A DNA stretch of 64,000 nucleotides from Colletotrichum lupini (lineage: Eukaryota > Ascomycota > Sordariomycetes > Glomerellales > Glomerellaceae): NCBI RefSeq assembly GCF_023278565.1, contig NC_064672.1, positions 2,604,001 to 2,668,000 of the forward strand, written 5' to 3'. Position numbers and translations under genes: made by a program. Under the pieces are notes generated by a model. That model did no database searches, was not told where the DNA came from, and worked only from the letters and a program-made list of their open reading frames with translations. The stretch's first letter is position 1. The number at the start of each line of letters is the position of its first letter. This document shows positions 46,001 to 55,697 of this stretch, piece by piece.

Positions 46001-46031
46001 GTTTTGGCGGAGTGCCTCTTGCAGTCTGCCG
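46001..46031 (-). repeat. Right terminal inverted repeat, 31 bp
   Basis: Perfect inverted copy of 41110-41140, followed by TA. Confidence 0.93.
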
Positions 46032-46033
46032 TA

Positions 46034-46560
46034 CCCTTTGAGAATCGCGTTTACTGGGAGTATGCTTACCCCGATCAAGGCTTAGCATCCAAAATCGCGA
46101 TTGCGTGATGAGAAACCCGATGGTTTGGGGCGAACCCACATAAGTGAGGCCAAAAATCGAATCCTTCAATTGAGGCCAAATTCGACTACAATCGTCTGTG
46201 AGGATGTGACTCATTTTCAACCCTCTTTTTTGATCTCATTCAGGAAGGTCGGGAATTTTCATGTTGCCGTAGATTGTTCATCTGGTTCTATTGTGAGACT
46301 CATTCGGGTCAAATTAGTGATCTCAATTGAGTAAGGGGACTATTTTGACAGGTAGATGTGCGCAAAGGTACGGATCTGAATGCTGGATATAAGTGACCGG
46401 AATCCAGCTTCAATTAAAACCACGATCAAAACACCACCAACACATCAGTAGCCAATTCCTCAATTTACCCAACCTATTCCCGTCCAAAATTGCAACTAAG
46501 CTAACATTCAACAAACTTCGTCCAACAACAAGAAAAAACAAACACAATCACTTCACTACA
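46034..46560. other. Methyltransferase promoter region
   Basis: Normal-composition sequence between the element and the methyltransferase ATG. No gene recognised. The last ~150 bases are A/C-rich, as in leaders. Confidence 0.5.
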
Positions 46561-47541
46561 ATGTCTCAATCCAACCACGAGCCAAACTCCCAACCGCCAT
46601 CCCCCTCTCCCCTCCTCCTCTCCCTCGCAAAATCCTATCCTCACGATCCAGCCCACTTACACAAAGTCCTCCTCCCGCAACTCACCCACCGCCTCCGCCT
46701 CGCCTCCCTCTGGTCCATCGCCCCCGGCAGCCGCGTCCTCGACATCGGCTGCGGCCAAGGCGACTCCGCCCTCGTCCTTTCCCAAGCCGTAGCCCCGCTC
46801 TCCACCACCGCCGATGGTGACGCCAACAACACCAGCCCGGGCCCGGGCCCGGCCGGCCACGTCACGGCCCTAGACCCGGCCCCCGGCGACTACGGCAGCC
46901 CCTACACCCTCGCCCAATCCCAATCCCACATCTCCTCCTCCCCCCACGGCGCAGCAATCACCTTCCACCAGTCCGACGCGCCGACCTACCTCGCATCGCA
47001 CCCTTCCTCAGCCTTTGACGCCGCTACGCTCTGTCATTCGCTGTGGTACTTCCCCTCCGGCGCCGCAATCACCTCCCTGTTCAAAGTCCTCTGCAAGCCC
47101 AACGTCTCCAAGCTCTGTTTCGCAGAATACGCAGTCAGAGCCCGGACTCCCGCGCAGAAACCGCACGAACTGGCCGTCGCGGCGCAGAAGCGGTTTTATG
47201 CGCTGCGGGCTGGCGCGGAGAAGGGGTTTAGTCTCGACCAGGGCAACGTCCGCGGCGCGCTTGCGCCTGAGGAGATTGTGAAGTTGGCGGAGGGGGCTGG
47301 GTGGAAGGTTCGGGAGAGGGGTGTTGTTGATACGCCTGGGTTGTTGGATGGGGCATGGGAGGTTGGTGTTGTGGTTGATGCGTCGTGGGCCGAGGAGGTT
47401 GTCGCCGAGGGGTTAGGGAAGGATGAGGAGGAAGAGTTGTTGGGATATGTGAGGGAGATTCGGGATGCGGTCGAGGAGGTGAAGAAGGGTGGTGGGAGGG
47501 TTGAGACCATGGATGCTGTTTGGGTTGTTATGGAGCGTTGA
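46561..47541 (+). CDS. Class I SAM-dependent methyltransferase
   Basis: Single-exon 326-aa protein from ATG at 46561 (MSQSNHEPNSQPPSPSPLLL). The SAM-binding motif I is VLDIGCGQGDSALVLS (about 59-74). Later segments, VTALDPAPGDYGSP (motif II-like Asp) and FDAATLCHSLWYFPSG (motif IV-like), follow the usual Rossmann order. No signal peptide or membrane segment. Substrate is unknown. It sits between the transposon relic and the SidF gene, inside the siderophore region, but no exact iron-GATA motif lies close upstream of its ATG, so membership in the iron regulon is doubtful. The first half is strongly C-biased and the second half G-biased on the coding strand, an abrupt change near 47180. Confidence 0.83.
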   Translation: MSQSNHEPNSQPPSPSPLLLSLAKSYPHDPAHLHKVLLPQLTHRLRLASLWSIAPGSRVLDIGCGQGDSALVLSQAVAPLSTTADGDANNTSPGPGPAGHVTALDPAPGDYGSPYTLAQSQSHISSSPHGAAITFHQSDAPTYLASHPSSAFDAATLCHSLWYFPSGAAITSLFKVLCKPNVSKLCFAEYAVRARTPAQKPHELAVAAQKRFYALRAGAEKGFSLDQGNVRGALAPEEIVKLAEGAGWKVRERGVVDTPGLLDGAWEVGVVVDASWAEEVVAEGLGKDEEEELLGYVREIRDAVEEVKKGGGRVETMDAVWVVMER

Positions 47542-49835
47542 ACATGTTGTTCGATCAAACGTGACGCAATACTGGAGAAATCATATCAAACGCGAAGAAT
47601 GAGTACGCGTTCAGAGTGTTTCGTACAATATTAAGCAACGATGCCCAGAGACGATACCAAGTAACGATGTCGAACGCGCCTTGACCGCCATGGCCGTCCC
47701 GGATAATGAAATTCCGCTCTATCGGCAATCGCCTTGAAGCTAGATTTTTTTTGGTCTGCTTGACGTCTACAGAGATGAGACGCTCGAAGTCATGTTCTGA
47801 ATAAGTAGCACATGATATATTTCAAAAGAATCTGGTAAGTGTCCCAATGTCCACCAGAGTTCGTAAAGGGGATGCATATCGTGAGAGTTATAACGGATTG
47901 GTAGAGGCTAGCTAGACAATGCGCCAGAGGTAGGGTCAGATAGATGCCATGATATCATGGAGGGAAGTATCGCAACAATACAGTTACTGGCGACAGTCAC
48001 CCTGAAAGGGGAGTGAGACATGCGGCGTTGAGTTATCTACAGCTATCGTGGGAGCGACTTACACCCCCCGGAACCGCCTATATCTGATCCTTCTCTTAAT
48101 CACGAGATTTCACTGAAGAAGTTTTAAGGATAAATAGCAGCAGAGCATCTCACCTACTTGGTGGGTATCTTGTCTAGGTACTTTGAGATAGTTTGCACCT
48201 AGCTCAAATGTTAGGTGGCTTCTGCTCATAAAGCTGATGACCAAATGGAAGGTAAGGTAGGGTAGGTACTTTCTTTTTGTACCACACAAATCAAGGTAGG
48301 TTCTGCCGGCACGTTTGTTACGCTCTGTTCAAATAGGCCTTCTTCGTGAGCGACCTGCTCGACCCCTTGACTTCTCACTTAATCTTCATGGATATGCTCA
48401 ACGGTGTTCATCTTCATTCGCCAAGAACCCATAAGGCTACCATTGCAAGTAACGACTTGTCCGCAGATCTCATCAATGGGGCTCTCCCATCGTGTGGTCG
48501 TCTCGGCGCGACTATCCGTCCGGACTCCGGGATCCGGATCCCGAGGACACTTTTAACCTTGAAGGGGATGCGCAAGTTTCCATCGACTCGGAAATGCCCC
48601 AGAGTCAGACACACAGACACATCATCATCTGGGACCATCGGCGGGGGCCATAATGATATCAGACGAACGAGACGGCACAATGCATCGACTCGACAGAATG
48701 CAATACGACATTCTCTATGGCACTGTGTGGACAACTGGACACAGGATACGACGGCGTGTCCCGAAGACCCGAGAGAAGACTTGTCGGAACGAATGCCATT
48801 CGACGTGGAACAATCAGCACTTCCTAACAAAAACAGGGGACTCTCCCAGGCGTTGACGGAATTTGACGGTCGGCGTTAACGATGATCTGGGTGGCGCACA
48901 TCGGTCCGGAGCGTCAATTGCCGCAAGGGACTTGTTGCAGGTCCAGTGCAAGAGCTGCAGAAAGTCTCAGCCATCGACGTGCAGGAAGACGAACCGGCTT
49001 TCGTCGATCTGGTACAAAGGCTTGCACAAGCTTGCCAAAGTACCGCTCGATGGCTTGAGATCAACGACGCTATTACCTAGCCCACTTGAACCCCATTACG
49101 AAAGCGCCTTGGCCGGGAAACGAGTACGATGCCACATTCTGAATCGCGTGGCGGCAGACCAAGTTATCAATCTCTGTGGAGTTGAGCTATCCCATAGTGG
49201 ATTGTAGGCATGGAGCTGTTGTGGACAACAGGTGCAGCTACCTGTGGGACGTGGGTGGACAACCGGTCGGAGCAACAGGCGTGTTCACGAATACCAGGAC
49301 CGTCTGAACTTCTGAAGAGCATCACGAATATTCAAAGCAAGTCCAGAGCCGGCGGCGCAGCTCGCCTCAGAGCGGGAACGGCGCGGTTGACGGGCGGCAG
49401 ATGTGACTTGGCAGGCGGGGGAGGCCCCGATCGAAGAACGGCTCAAGAACCGACGAAAAGAAGAAGCATCGAGGCACACGGATGAATCCTCACAACTTGC
49501 GAGTAAGCTGAAGGCGTCACTGGCGTTCCGATTCCCAAGTAGGTGTGGCAGGGGATGGGAGGTAGTGGAGACGAAGAGAGTCACGTACCCTGATCTAAAG
49601 AGGTGCGTCTTTTTTTACCAAGGATCTGCCCAAACAGGCCACTTGAACCGAAGGCGACCCCACGCGAGCTACCTGTTTCTACACACACGCCCTCTTGAAC
49701 GATGAGATGATGGGATCCACGGGTAGGTTCGGGATGTTGAAGCAGTGAACCATGCTGCAAGTATCGAAACCAGCCTTAGTGTATCCGTAAGTCCACTCCC
49801 GCTGCCCCGCCAGTGAGAAAAATTTTGCCTTGATC

Positions 49836-49844
49836 TTATCAGAT
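49836..49844 (-). promoter_or_regulatory. Iron-GATA motif 1 upstream of SidF
   Basis: ATCTGATAA on the minus strand with extended GATC form; 1.15 kb upstream of the SidF ATG. Confidence 0.75.
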
Positions 49845-49937
49845 CCATCATCCAGCTTGCGGCGGCCACCGGTCGGCTTTGAGTGGGTCCCCAGAGCTCC
49901 GAGGCCGGAGCTATGGCCGAACTTGGTTCTAATAAAG

Positions 49938-49946
49938 TTATCAGAT
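49938..49946 (-). promoter_or_regulatory. Iron-GATA motif 2 upstream of SidF
   Basis: ATCTGATAA on the minus strand with extended GATC form; 1.05 kb upstream of the SidF ATG. Confidence 0.75.
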
Positions 49947-50136
49947 CCGCTAAGACCAGGTCGGTGCAGCCACCTTCCTTGGAGGAAGAAAAAAAAAGAA
50001 GGGGAAAAAAGCCGGTACCCTTATACTACGTAGGTACCTAGCTAGTAGGCGCCACGCACGCAATTGACGGCAATACATCAACTACGAGGGACGACCGCCA
50101 CGAACCCCGTTTCCATCAACCCCAACGCCCTCTTGG

Positions 50137-50145
50137 TTATCAGAT
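50137..50145 (-). promoter_or_regulatory. Iron-GATA motif 3 upstream of SidF
   Basis: ATCTGATAA on the minus strand with extended GATC form; 0.85 kb upstream of the SidF ATG. Confidence 0.75.
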
Positions 50146-50988
50146 CTATTCTGAAGGGTGGCACAGGCTGTGAAACTCAAATTTTCTTCGGAGCATTTCG
50201 TCGCCTACCTACCCTGGCCGGGGAACCCTTCTGGCCCGAGGTCTCGGCGTTTCGCCGCAGGCCACCTCAGTGATGGAGGGGTGAAGAGTGAGGCCCCCCT
50301 TCAACGTCGACCATGCCCGCGTAGGTACCTTGATCCTCCTTGTACTCAGTTGTACCCTTTTCTTCGCATATAGACACACCCCCTACGCTACCGTGGAGTC
50401 GAGGTACAGATGTGCCCCGCCGTCGAACTTCACTCTGACCACCACCCCGTGCCCCAGAAGTTGTGATGGATGGTGTGCTGGAGACGATGTCATGGGCCGG
50501 TCCTGGAGGCTGGAGCTACCAGTCGCTTCGCTTCCTCGCTTGAAGCTCTCTTGCGTCGCGCGCCCTGCAGCCTATTGAAGAAAAAAAACCATGAGCCATG
50601 GCAAGGCATGGCGTGGCATGGCGGCAGACACGCAAAGACAAGTGAGCGGCGGGCTTCCGTTTGTCAATGGACCAGGGTCATCATGTAATGGCATTGGACT
50701 CTTGGAGACCAGGGACCCAATGGCGTTAACTCGGTATGTCTTCCAAAGGAGTAGGCGGTGGTGACATGAATGCCCGCGAAGCTCCGAACTCGAAGCTGAA
50801 CCTTGGGCAACTTTCTCCGTGAACTTTTGCTTTCCTATCTGTCCCTTCACAGAATCTCGGAGTCAAGCATCGAGGAACCTCTTTCACGTTTTTGATACCC
50901 TCCTCGAGAAGCCTTGTCTCCTATTCCCAATTCGTTTCCAACTGTATTAAGTCAGTTTGGGGATAGCCTTCACACATCAACCGCAACC

Positions 50989-52462
50989 ATGTCGGCACCA
51001 ATCTCTCTGTCCGCTGTCTCCTCCAGCGAGAGCATCATCAAGCTCCCTCACCCGTACCACGCCGAGTACGCCGTCCAGCGCGCCTTCAACCACGACACTT
51101 TCGCCGGCAAGACGTCAGAGGGCGGCCTTCACTTCTACCGCCTCGCGCCCCTCGCCGCCCAGGACAACAACGCCAAGAAGCAGACGATTCCCCTCCCCGA
51201 GCGTCTTCACAGCGAGAACCTCTACTTCTCCGAGCCCGCGGACCTCAAGTCGAGCGAGCTCCCGGCCGACTCCAACAACAGCGCCTGGGCCCGCGCCCGC
51301 CGCTCCCCGAGCACCGTCTTCTCGTGGGACGGCAAGACCAAGCCCACGCTCGCCCAGGCCTGGCTCCTCGTCTACGTCATCTTCGTCCTCCGCCCCAACG
51401 AGGAGCTCGTCCGCCTCGAGCTCCGCGGCGCCAGCGCCGACACCCTCGGCCAGCAGCTCCGCGATGTCCTCCTCGCCATCGAGCACCCGACCCAGACGGA
51501 GGCCCAGAAGCCCGCCGCCTCCGCGGAGCAATCCACCGTCGTCCTCCTCCGCTCCGCCTTCTGGCAGGGCGCCGGATCGCCCTTTGGCCCCCGTCCCGTC
51601 TGGCTCCCTCAGGAGTCCCCCGCGGCGCTCGACAACCCTCTGTCCTCGTACCCCCTCACCCCTCTGCAGCACACCATGACGGCCGTCCCGGCCTCGGACC
51701 CGTCCAACCCGAACCTCTACCAGCAGGCGTGGCACCCGATCCGCCCGGCCAAGCCCGCGCCGGGCGCGACGGTGTACAGCCGCTGGATCCCGCACCTCAA
51801 GGAGACGTTCAGCATGGTGGCGCTCGACTACCGCAACGCGGAGCACCTCCGCCTGTTCCACGAGTGGCAGAACGACCCGCGCGTGTCGCAGGGGTGGAAC
51901 GAGACGGGCACGCTCGACCAGCACCGCGAGTACCTGCGCAAGATTGACGAGGACCCGCACCAGTTTGCCATCCTCGCCGCGTGGGAGGACACGTTTTTCG
52001 CCTACTTTGAGGTCTACTGGGCCAAGGTGCGTCTTCTCTCTTGTCTCCCGTATTCCAGCCTACAGAAAGTCTTCATAATCACTAACAAATCACCAACAGG
52101 AGGACAAGCTAGGCGGCTACTACGACGCCCAGGACTGGGACCGCGGCCGCCACTCCCTGGTCGGCGACGTGCGCTTCCGGGGCCCCCACCGCGTGACGGC
52201 GTGGTGGTCCTCGCTGATGCACTTCCTCTACCTCGACGACCCGCGCACGACCTGGGTCGTGGGCGAGCCCAAGAAGACCAACGACACGGTGCTCATGTAC
52301 GACTTCATGCACGGGTTCGGGCTCGACAAGTTCGTCGACCTGCCGCACAAGCGCAGCGCGTTCGTGCGGTGCTCGCGCGAGAGGTTCTTCCAGCTCTGCC
52401 CGCTGGGGGATAACGAGAAGGTCGTGGGCGGTATGAGGATCCAGCTTGTGCCCAAGTTGTGA
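50989..52462 (+). CDS. sidF: SidF-type N5-hydroxyornithine acyl-CoA transacylase
   Basis: Acyltransferase that in Aspergillus transfers anhydromevalonyl from CoA to N5-hydroxyornithine, giving the monomer used by the siderophore NRPS. Exons 50989-52026 and 52100-52462 (73-nt intron, GTGCGT, branch ACTAAC, phase 0) encode 466 aa, near the usual size. The C-terminal half is the Acetyltransf_8 / IucB-like GNAT domain: [77 protein letters not shown] and [20 protein letters not shown]. The N-terminal half is the less conserved family extension. The protein ends VPKL; PKL is a weak PTS1-like tripeptide. The ATG at 50989 ([12 protein letters not shown]) is preferred to a non-conserved in-frame ATG 75 bases upstream. 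Three iron-GATA motifs lie upstream. Confidence 0.93.
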
Positions 52463-52668
52463 GAGGACAGACACATTGGGTGGTGGTTGCACTTATGACA
52501 CAGTGAGATGCTACGCATGTGTGGATTATTAGTCTTGTTCGAAATCTAAAAGTGTTGCGGTATGTGGGCGTGGGAATAATGTACATGGAAGATATGCAGA
52601 CAAAGTTAGGAAGGTGTCATTTTGGTGAAGAATTTTGTGTCACTGCTTTTTTTTTTCCGGGCGCAATC

Positions 52669-52677
52669 TTATCTGAT
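52669..52677 (-). promoter_or_regulatory. Iron-GATA motif in a convergent 3' region
   Basis: ATCAGATAA on the minus strand, running into tandem CTGAT units. It lies 207 bp after the SidF stop and 331 bp from the oxidoreductase stop, so it is not in an obvious promoter. Confidence 0.4.
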
Positions 52678-52692
52678 CTGATCTGATCTGAT
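52673..52692. repeat. (CTGAT)4 tandem array
   Basis: Four pentanucleotide units that repeat half of the GATA-type motif; they may have arisen by slippage from it. Confidence 0.8.
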
Positions 52693-52999
52693 TGATTATG
52701 CCTCAGTGACATTAATCTGCGTGACCTACCTTACTTGACCTTACCCAGGCTCTGAATCTTGACAGCGACACACCAAAATGAAGAGAAAAAAGGTCTAGGC
52801 AATAGACACTCACGAGAAACATCATTTGCATTTCAAAGTCTAGCCAATTTAGTCTAAACTAACCCCCAAGAGACGGAACTTATTGCGTCCGTCTTTCGTT
52901 CGTCATCATTGTACTCCCAAGAACACCTTTGAAACCCAAAAATAAACCCTGAAAAATCCATTTTATGCATTTTTTTTTAATTCATAAACAACTCAAGAG

Positions 53000-54581
53000 T
53001 CAAGAGTCAGGAGCCCTTCCGAGACCGAGGTGGTTCCAGCAGACTGTTGTGGGAGAACACGCACGCAACGGTTAGCAATTCAATCAATTTCTCACTGACG
53101 ATGGGGTCGAGTCGGAGAAGGGGGGGCGTGTGAAAAGGAGGAGAGGAACACAGAAGAAGAGGAGAGGGTAGTAGACAGGGAGGGCCGGTCGGCGCCGGTG
53201 GGATCCAAAGAGTCAAGGAAAACACAACCAAAAAAACACAGCAAAAAAAAAGGAAAAAAAAAAAAAAAGGTAACTCACTGGTAAAGCCGAGGTCGTCTCT
53301 AAAGTACGCGTGCATGACATCCTCACCCCACGTAGTCCCCACAACGGGCCCGCTCGCGACGGCCTTCTTCCCAATCGCCAAACCGATCATGGGCTCGACG
53401 GGGCCGAGCTCCGAGAACGTGGGCTTGTGCGCGCCCGACGTGAGCTTGGCCAGCATGAGCTGGTGCGCGTTGATGGCGGCGTAGTGGCCCATGTGCATCG
53501 CCGTGCCGCACCGCTTGATGCCGGGCCACAGGCAGATGTCGCCCACGACGATGTGGTCCTCGGCGTTGGGGACGTTGCCGTCGCCCTTGAGGACCATGTT
53601 GGGGTGGATCTTGACGTAGCCCTCCTCGTCCTTTGCGGCGGCGGGGAGGTAGTCCGTGGACGGGACGCTGCGGGAGATGGCCATGACGACCTCCGAGGCG
53701 ACGAGCCTGTCGCCGTTTGTGAATTCAATCTCGTGGCGGGCGCGGCCGTTGGGCAGGGGGTCGAGCTTGCGCGTCTCCTTTACGCGGTGGTTCAGGAGGA
53801 CGTCGACGCCCGCCTCGCGCGTGAGCTCGAGGGCCTTGTCCTTGCACTCGTCCGACAGACCCTCGGAGGAGAGGAGCTTGTCGCGGGAGTGGACGAGGGT
53901 GACCTTGGAGTCCGGCTCGACGAGCTTGAGCTCGGCGGCCATCTCGATGCCCACGGCGCCGCCGCCGACGACGACGACGCCGTCGGGGGCGTCGCGGACG
54001 GCGTTGATCTGTTCCTCGGCCTCGAGGAGGTACTGCTTGCGGGTGAGGGACTGGGGCACGACGGGGAAGACGCGGCGGAGGCCGGAGGCGGCGACGAGGA
54101 AGTCGTAGGAGAAGTCCTGGGGTTGCTTGGTGGCGTGGTCGAGGACGGTGGCCGTCTTCGTGGCCGGGTCGACTTTGGAGACGGAGCCCTGGACGAAGCG
54201 GACGTTGGGGCGCTGGAGGGAGGCGATGTCCTCGAACTTTACCCAGGACTTTGCTGCGTATTTGGAGTCGGCGAAGGCGAGGGGGGAGCCGATTAGGTGG
54301 ACTTTGGAGGGGTTATGTTAGCGGGGTTCTGATATAGTCTGTGAGCTTCAGGTTCGGAAGCTTCAGGGTGTCTTACAGAAGCCATCACGCTCGTCGACGA
54401 GGGTGATCTCGACGGGGATGTTCTTGAAGTCTGGGTGGTGCTCGTAGGGAATGTGAGCGAGACGAGGCGACTTGCCGCTGCTCAGGTCGAGCAGGTTCAA
54501 GGTGGTAGAGACACCGGCGTAGGAGAGACCTCCGATGACGAAGACCTTGAAGGGGGGAATAGCACCAGGAAGAGAGCCCAT
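53000..54581 (-). CDS. AMID/AIF-like FAD-dependent NAD(P)H oxidoreductase
   Basis: Pyridine nucleotide-disulfide oxidoreductase family, similar to AIF-M2/AMID and Ndi-type enzymes. Exons 54581-54377, 54301-53279 and 53043-53000 (introns 75 and 235 nt) encode 423 aa. The N-terminus has the FAD-binding fold FKVFVIGGLSYAGVSTTLNL, joined over intron 1 as VDERDGFFHLIGSPLAFADS. The NADH fold is GVVVVGGGAVGIEMAAELKL, and the C-terminal FAD contact is DHIVVGDICLWPGIKR. The last exon gives DDLGFTICWNHLGLGRAPDS. The frame is open a further 201 codons upstream to an ATG at 55184 whose product starts MAKRILRPALSAARRLILRA, a possible mitochondrial presequence, but the Ser/Ala-rich remainder looks non-conserved, so 54581 is preferred. 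Intron 2 contains a long T tract on the coding strand. The gene lies between SidF and the ABC transporter, with iron-GATA motifs upstream; its role in siderophore metabolism is unproven. Confidence 0.85.
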
Positions 54582-55601
54582 CTTGTCTGCTGTAGTCGAA
54601 AATGTAGAGGAGTCGTTGGAATCTACAACTACGTCTGGATGAGAGAAGGAGGAGGAGGAGGAAGTGGAAGTAGAGGAAGAATAAGACCGGTTGGAGCTAT
54701 AGGACTCTAGCGGCGAGGCTTGATGAAGAGGGAGGCAAGTAGAGGCGAGGGAAGGGAGTGAAGATGCAAATGGGGATGCAGATGCAGAGGCTGTGGCAGT
54801 TGCGGACGAGAACATTCGCATGGACAGGAGCAAACATAAAGATAGCGTCCGCCGGAAGCCGAGCGGAGGGCCTGCATCGGACCGGAGCTGGTGCTGGCGT
54901 GCTGGAGCTGATGGTGGTGGTGGTGCTTGTACTCTGCGGGTGACGCTGCTCAGACTGGTTAAAGTTGCCCGTTGTTGGATCCCACCACCACCGACGAATC
55001 CTTTTCCCAACATGGAGGACCCAATTCCAGATTCACCCCTCCGAGGCTGGGCCAAGACCAAAGAGGAGTAGAAGCAGGAGGGCGGCGAGGAACACGAGGA
55101 AAGGGGCAGGTCGAGCCGAGGGCTGGCTCGGAGAATGAGACGCCTTGCAGCCGAGAGTGCTGGGCGAAGGATCCGCTTGGCCATGGCGGCGATCGCAAGG
55201 AAGGGGAACAGCAGGAAAAAAAGGAGAGGGAAGACGAGGTCAAGGGGCCGACGGACGGGACTTGAGTGACACTCTCACACCGGCGGCGTCACTGTCAGTC
55301 AGTAGGGAGGGGAATGGGAAAGCGACAGCGGAGATGACGGCATGGCTGGGTGGGTTTTGGAGCCGCCGGGGAGTTTGGGAGAATTTGTAAAAGGGCAATT
55401 CCCCCCTAATGTATGTATTGTAGGTATTGCTACATTGTGACTTTCTTGGAAGGATGAGAATACTATGGGTAAAGTTGCGCGGATCTTGAAATTGCCGTCG
55501 TCGTAAATCTGCGGCTTGTACAAGTTCAAAGGGGGGAGGGCATTTTTGCTCGGTTCGGTTGTTCGGGGATGTCTTCGTAGAACGGCGTTTTGTTGGAGCC
55601 C

Positions 55602-55626
55602 TTTTTTTTTTTTTTTTTTTTTTTTT
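55602..55626 (+). repeat. T25 homopolymer
   Basis: Uninterrupted T run, 38 bases from the first iron-GATA motif of this region; it may act as a nucleosome-free poly(dA:dT) tract (inference). Confidence 0.9.
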
Positions 55627-55663
55627 GGTGGTTGGAGGGGTGTTGTTGGGAGGGGTCTGAGAA

Positions 55664-55672
55664 TTATCAGAT
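55664..55672 (-). promoter_or_regulatory. Iron-GATA motif in divergent promoter (a)
   Basis: ATCTGATAA on the minus strand, lacking the extended GATC form; 1.1 kb upstream of the oxidoreductase ATG. Confidence 0.65.
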
Positions 55673-55688
55673 GGTGGAGGAGTTAAAG

Positions 55689-55697
55689 TTATCAGAT
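55689..55697 (-). promoter_or_regulatory. Iron-GATA motif in divergent promoter (b)
   Basis: ATCTGATAA on the minus strand with extended GATC form. It starts 25 bases from motif (a) in the same orientation, a close pair. Confidence 0.7.

Larger units (their letters stand above)
41110..46031. mobile_element. RIP-degraded TIR element, 4.9 kb
   Basis: Bounded by a perfect 31-bp terminal inverted repeat (41110-41140 and 46001-46031; outer end CGGCAGACTGC), with TA on both outer sides (41108-41109 and 46032-46033). That is the target duplication of Tc1/mariner (Fot1/pogo-like) DNA transposons. The interior is extremely AT-rich with very few CA or TG dinucleotides, but CG is retained, which is the RIP pattern. 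No open frame survives, so no transposase can be identified. At 4.9 kb it is longer than usual fungal Fot1 elements (about 2 kb), so a nested second element is likely. It separates the SidI gene from the methyltransferase and SidF genes. Confidence 0.8.
47542..50988. other. Gene-poor region upstream of SidF, 3.4 kb
   Basis: No recognisable gene. The largest frame (48346-48879, 177 aa) has no domain, no credible splice partners and an overlapping antisense frame. It could be a decayed gene. The last kilobase before SidF carries three exact iron-GATA motifs. Confidence 0.5.
52463..52999. other. Convergent 3' region of SidF and the FAD oxidoreductase
   Basis: No gene recognised. It holds an exact iron-GATA motif fused to a short CTGAT tandem array, and an A-rich end. 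Confidence 0.5.

Noticed and set aside
48346..48879. 177-codon frame upstream of SidF
   Set aside because: Random-looking composition with an overlapping antisense frame of similar length; kept only as part of the gene-free stretch.
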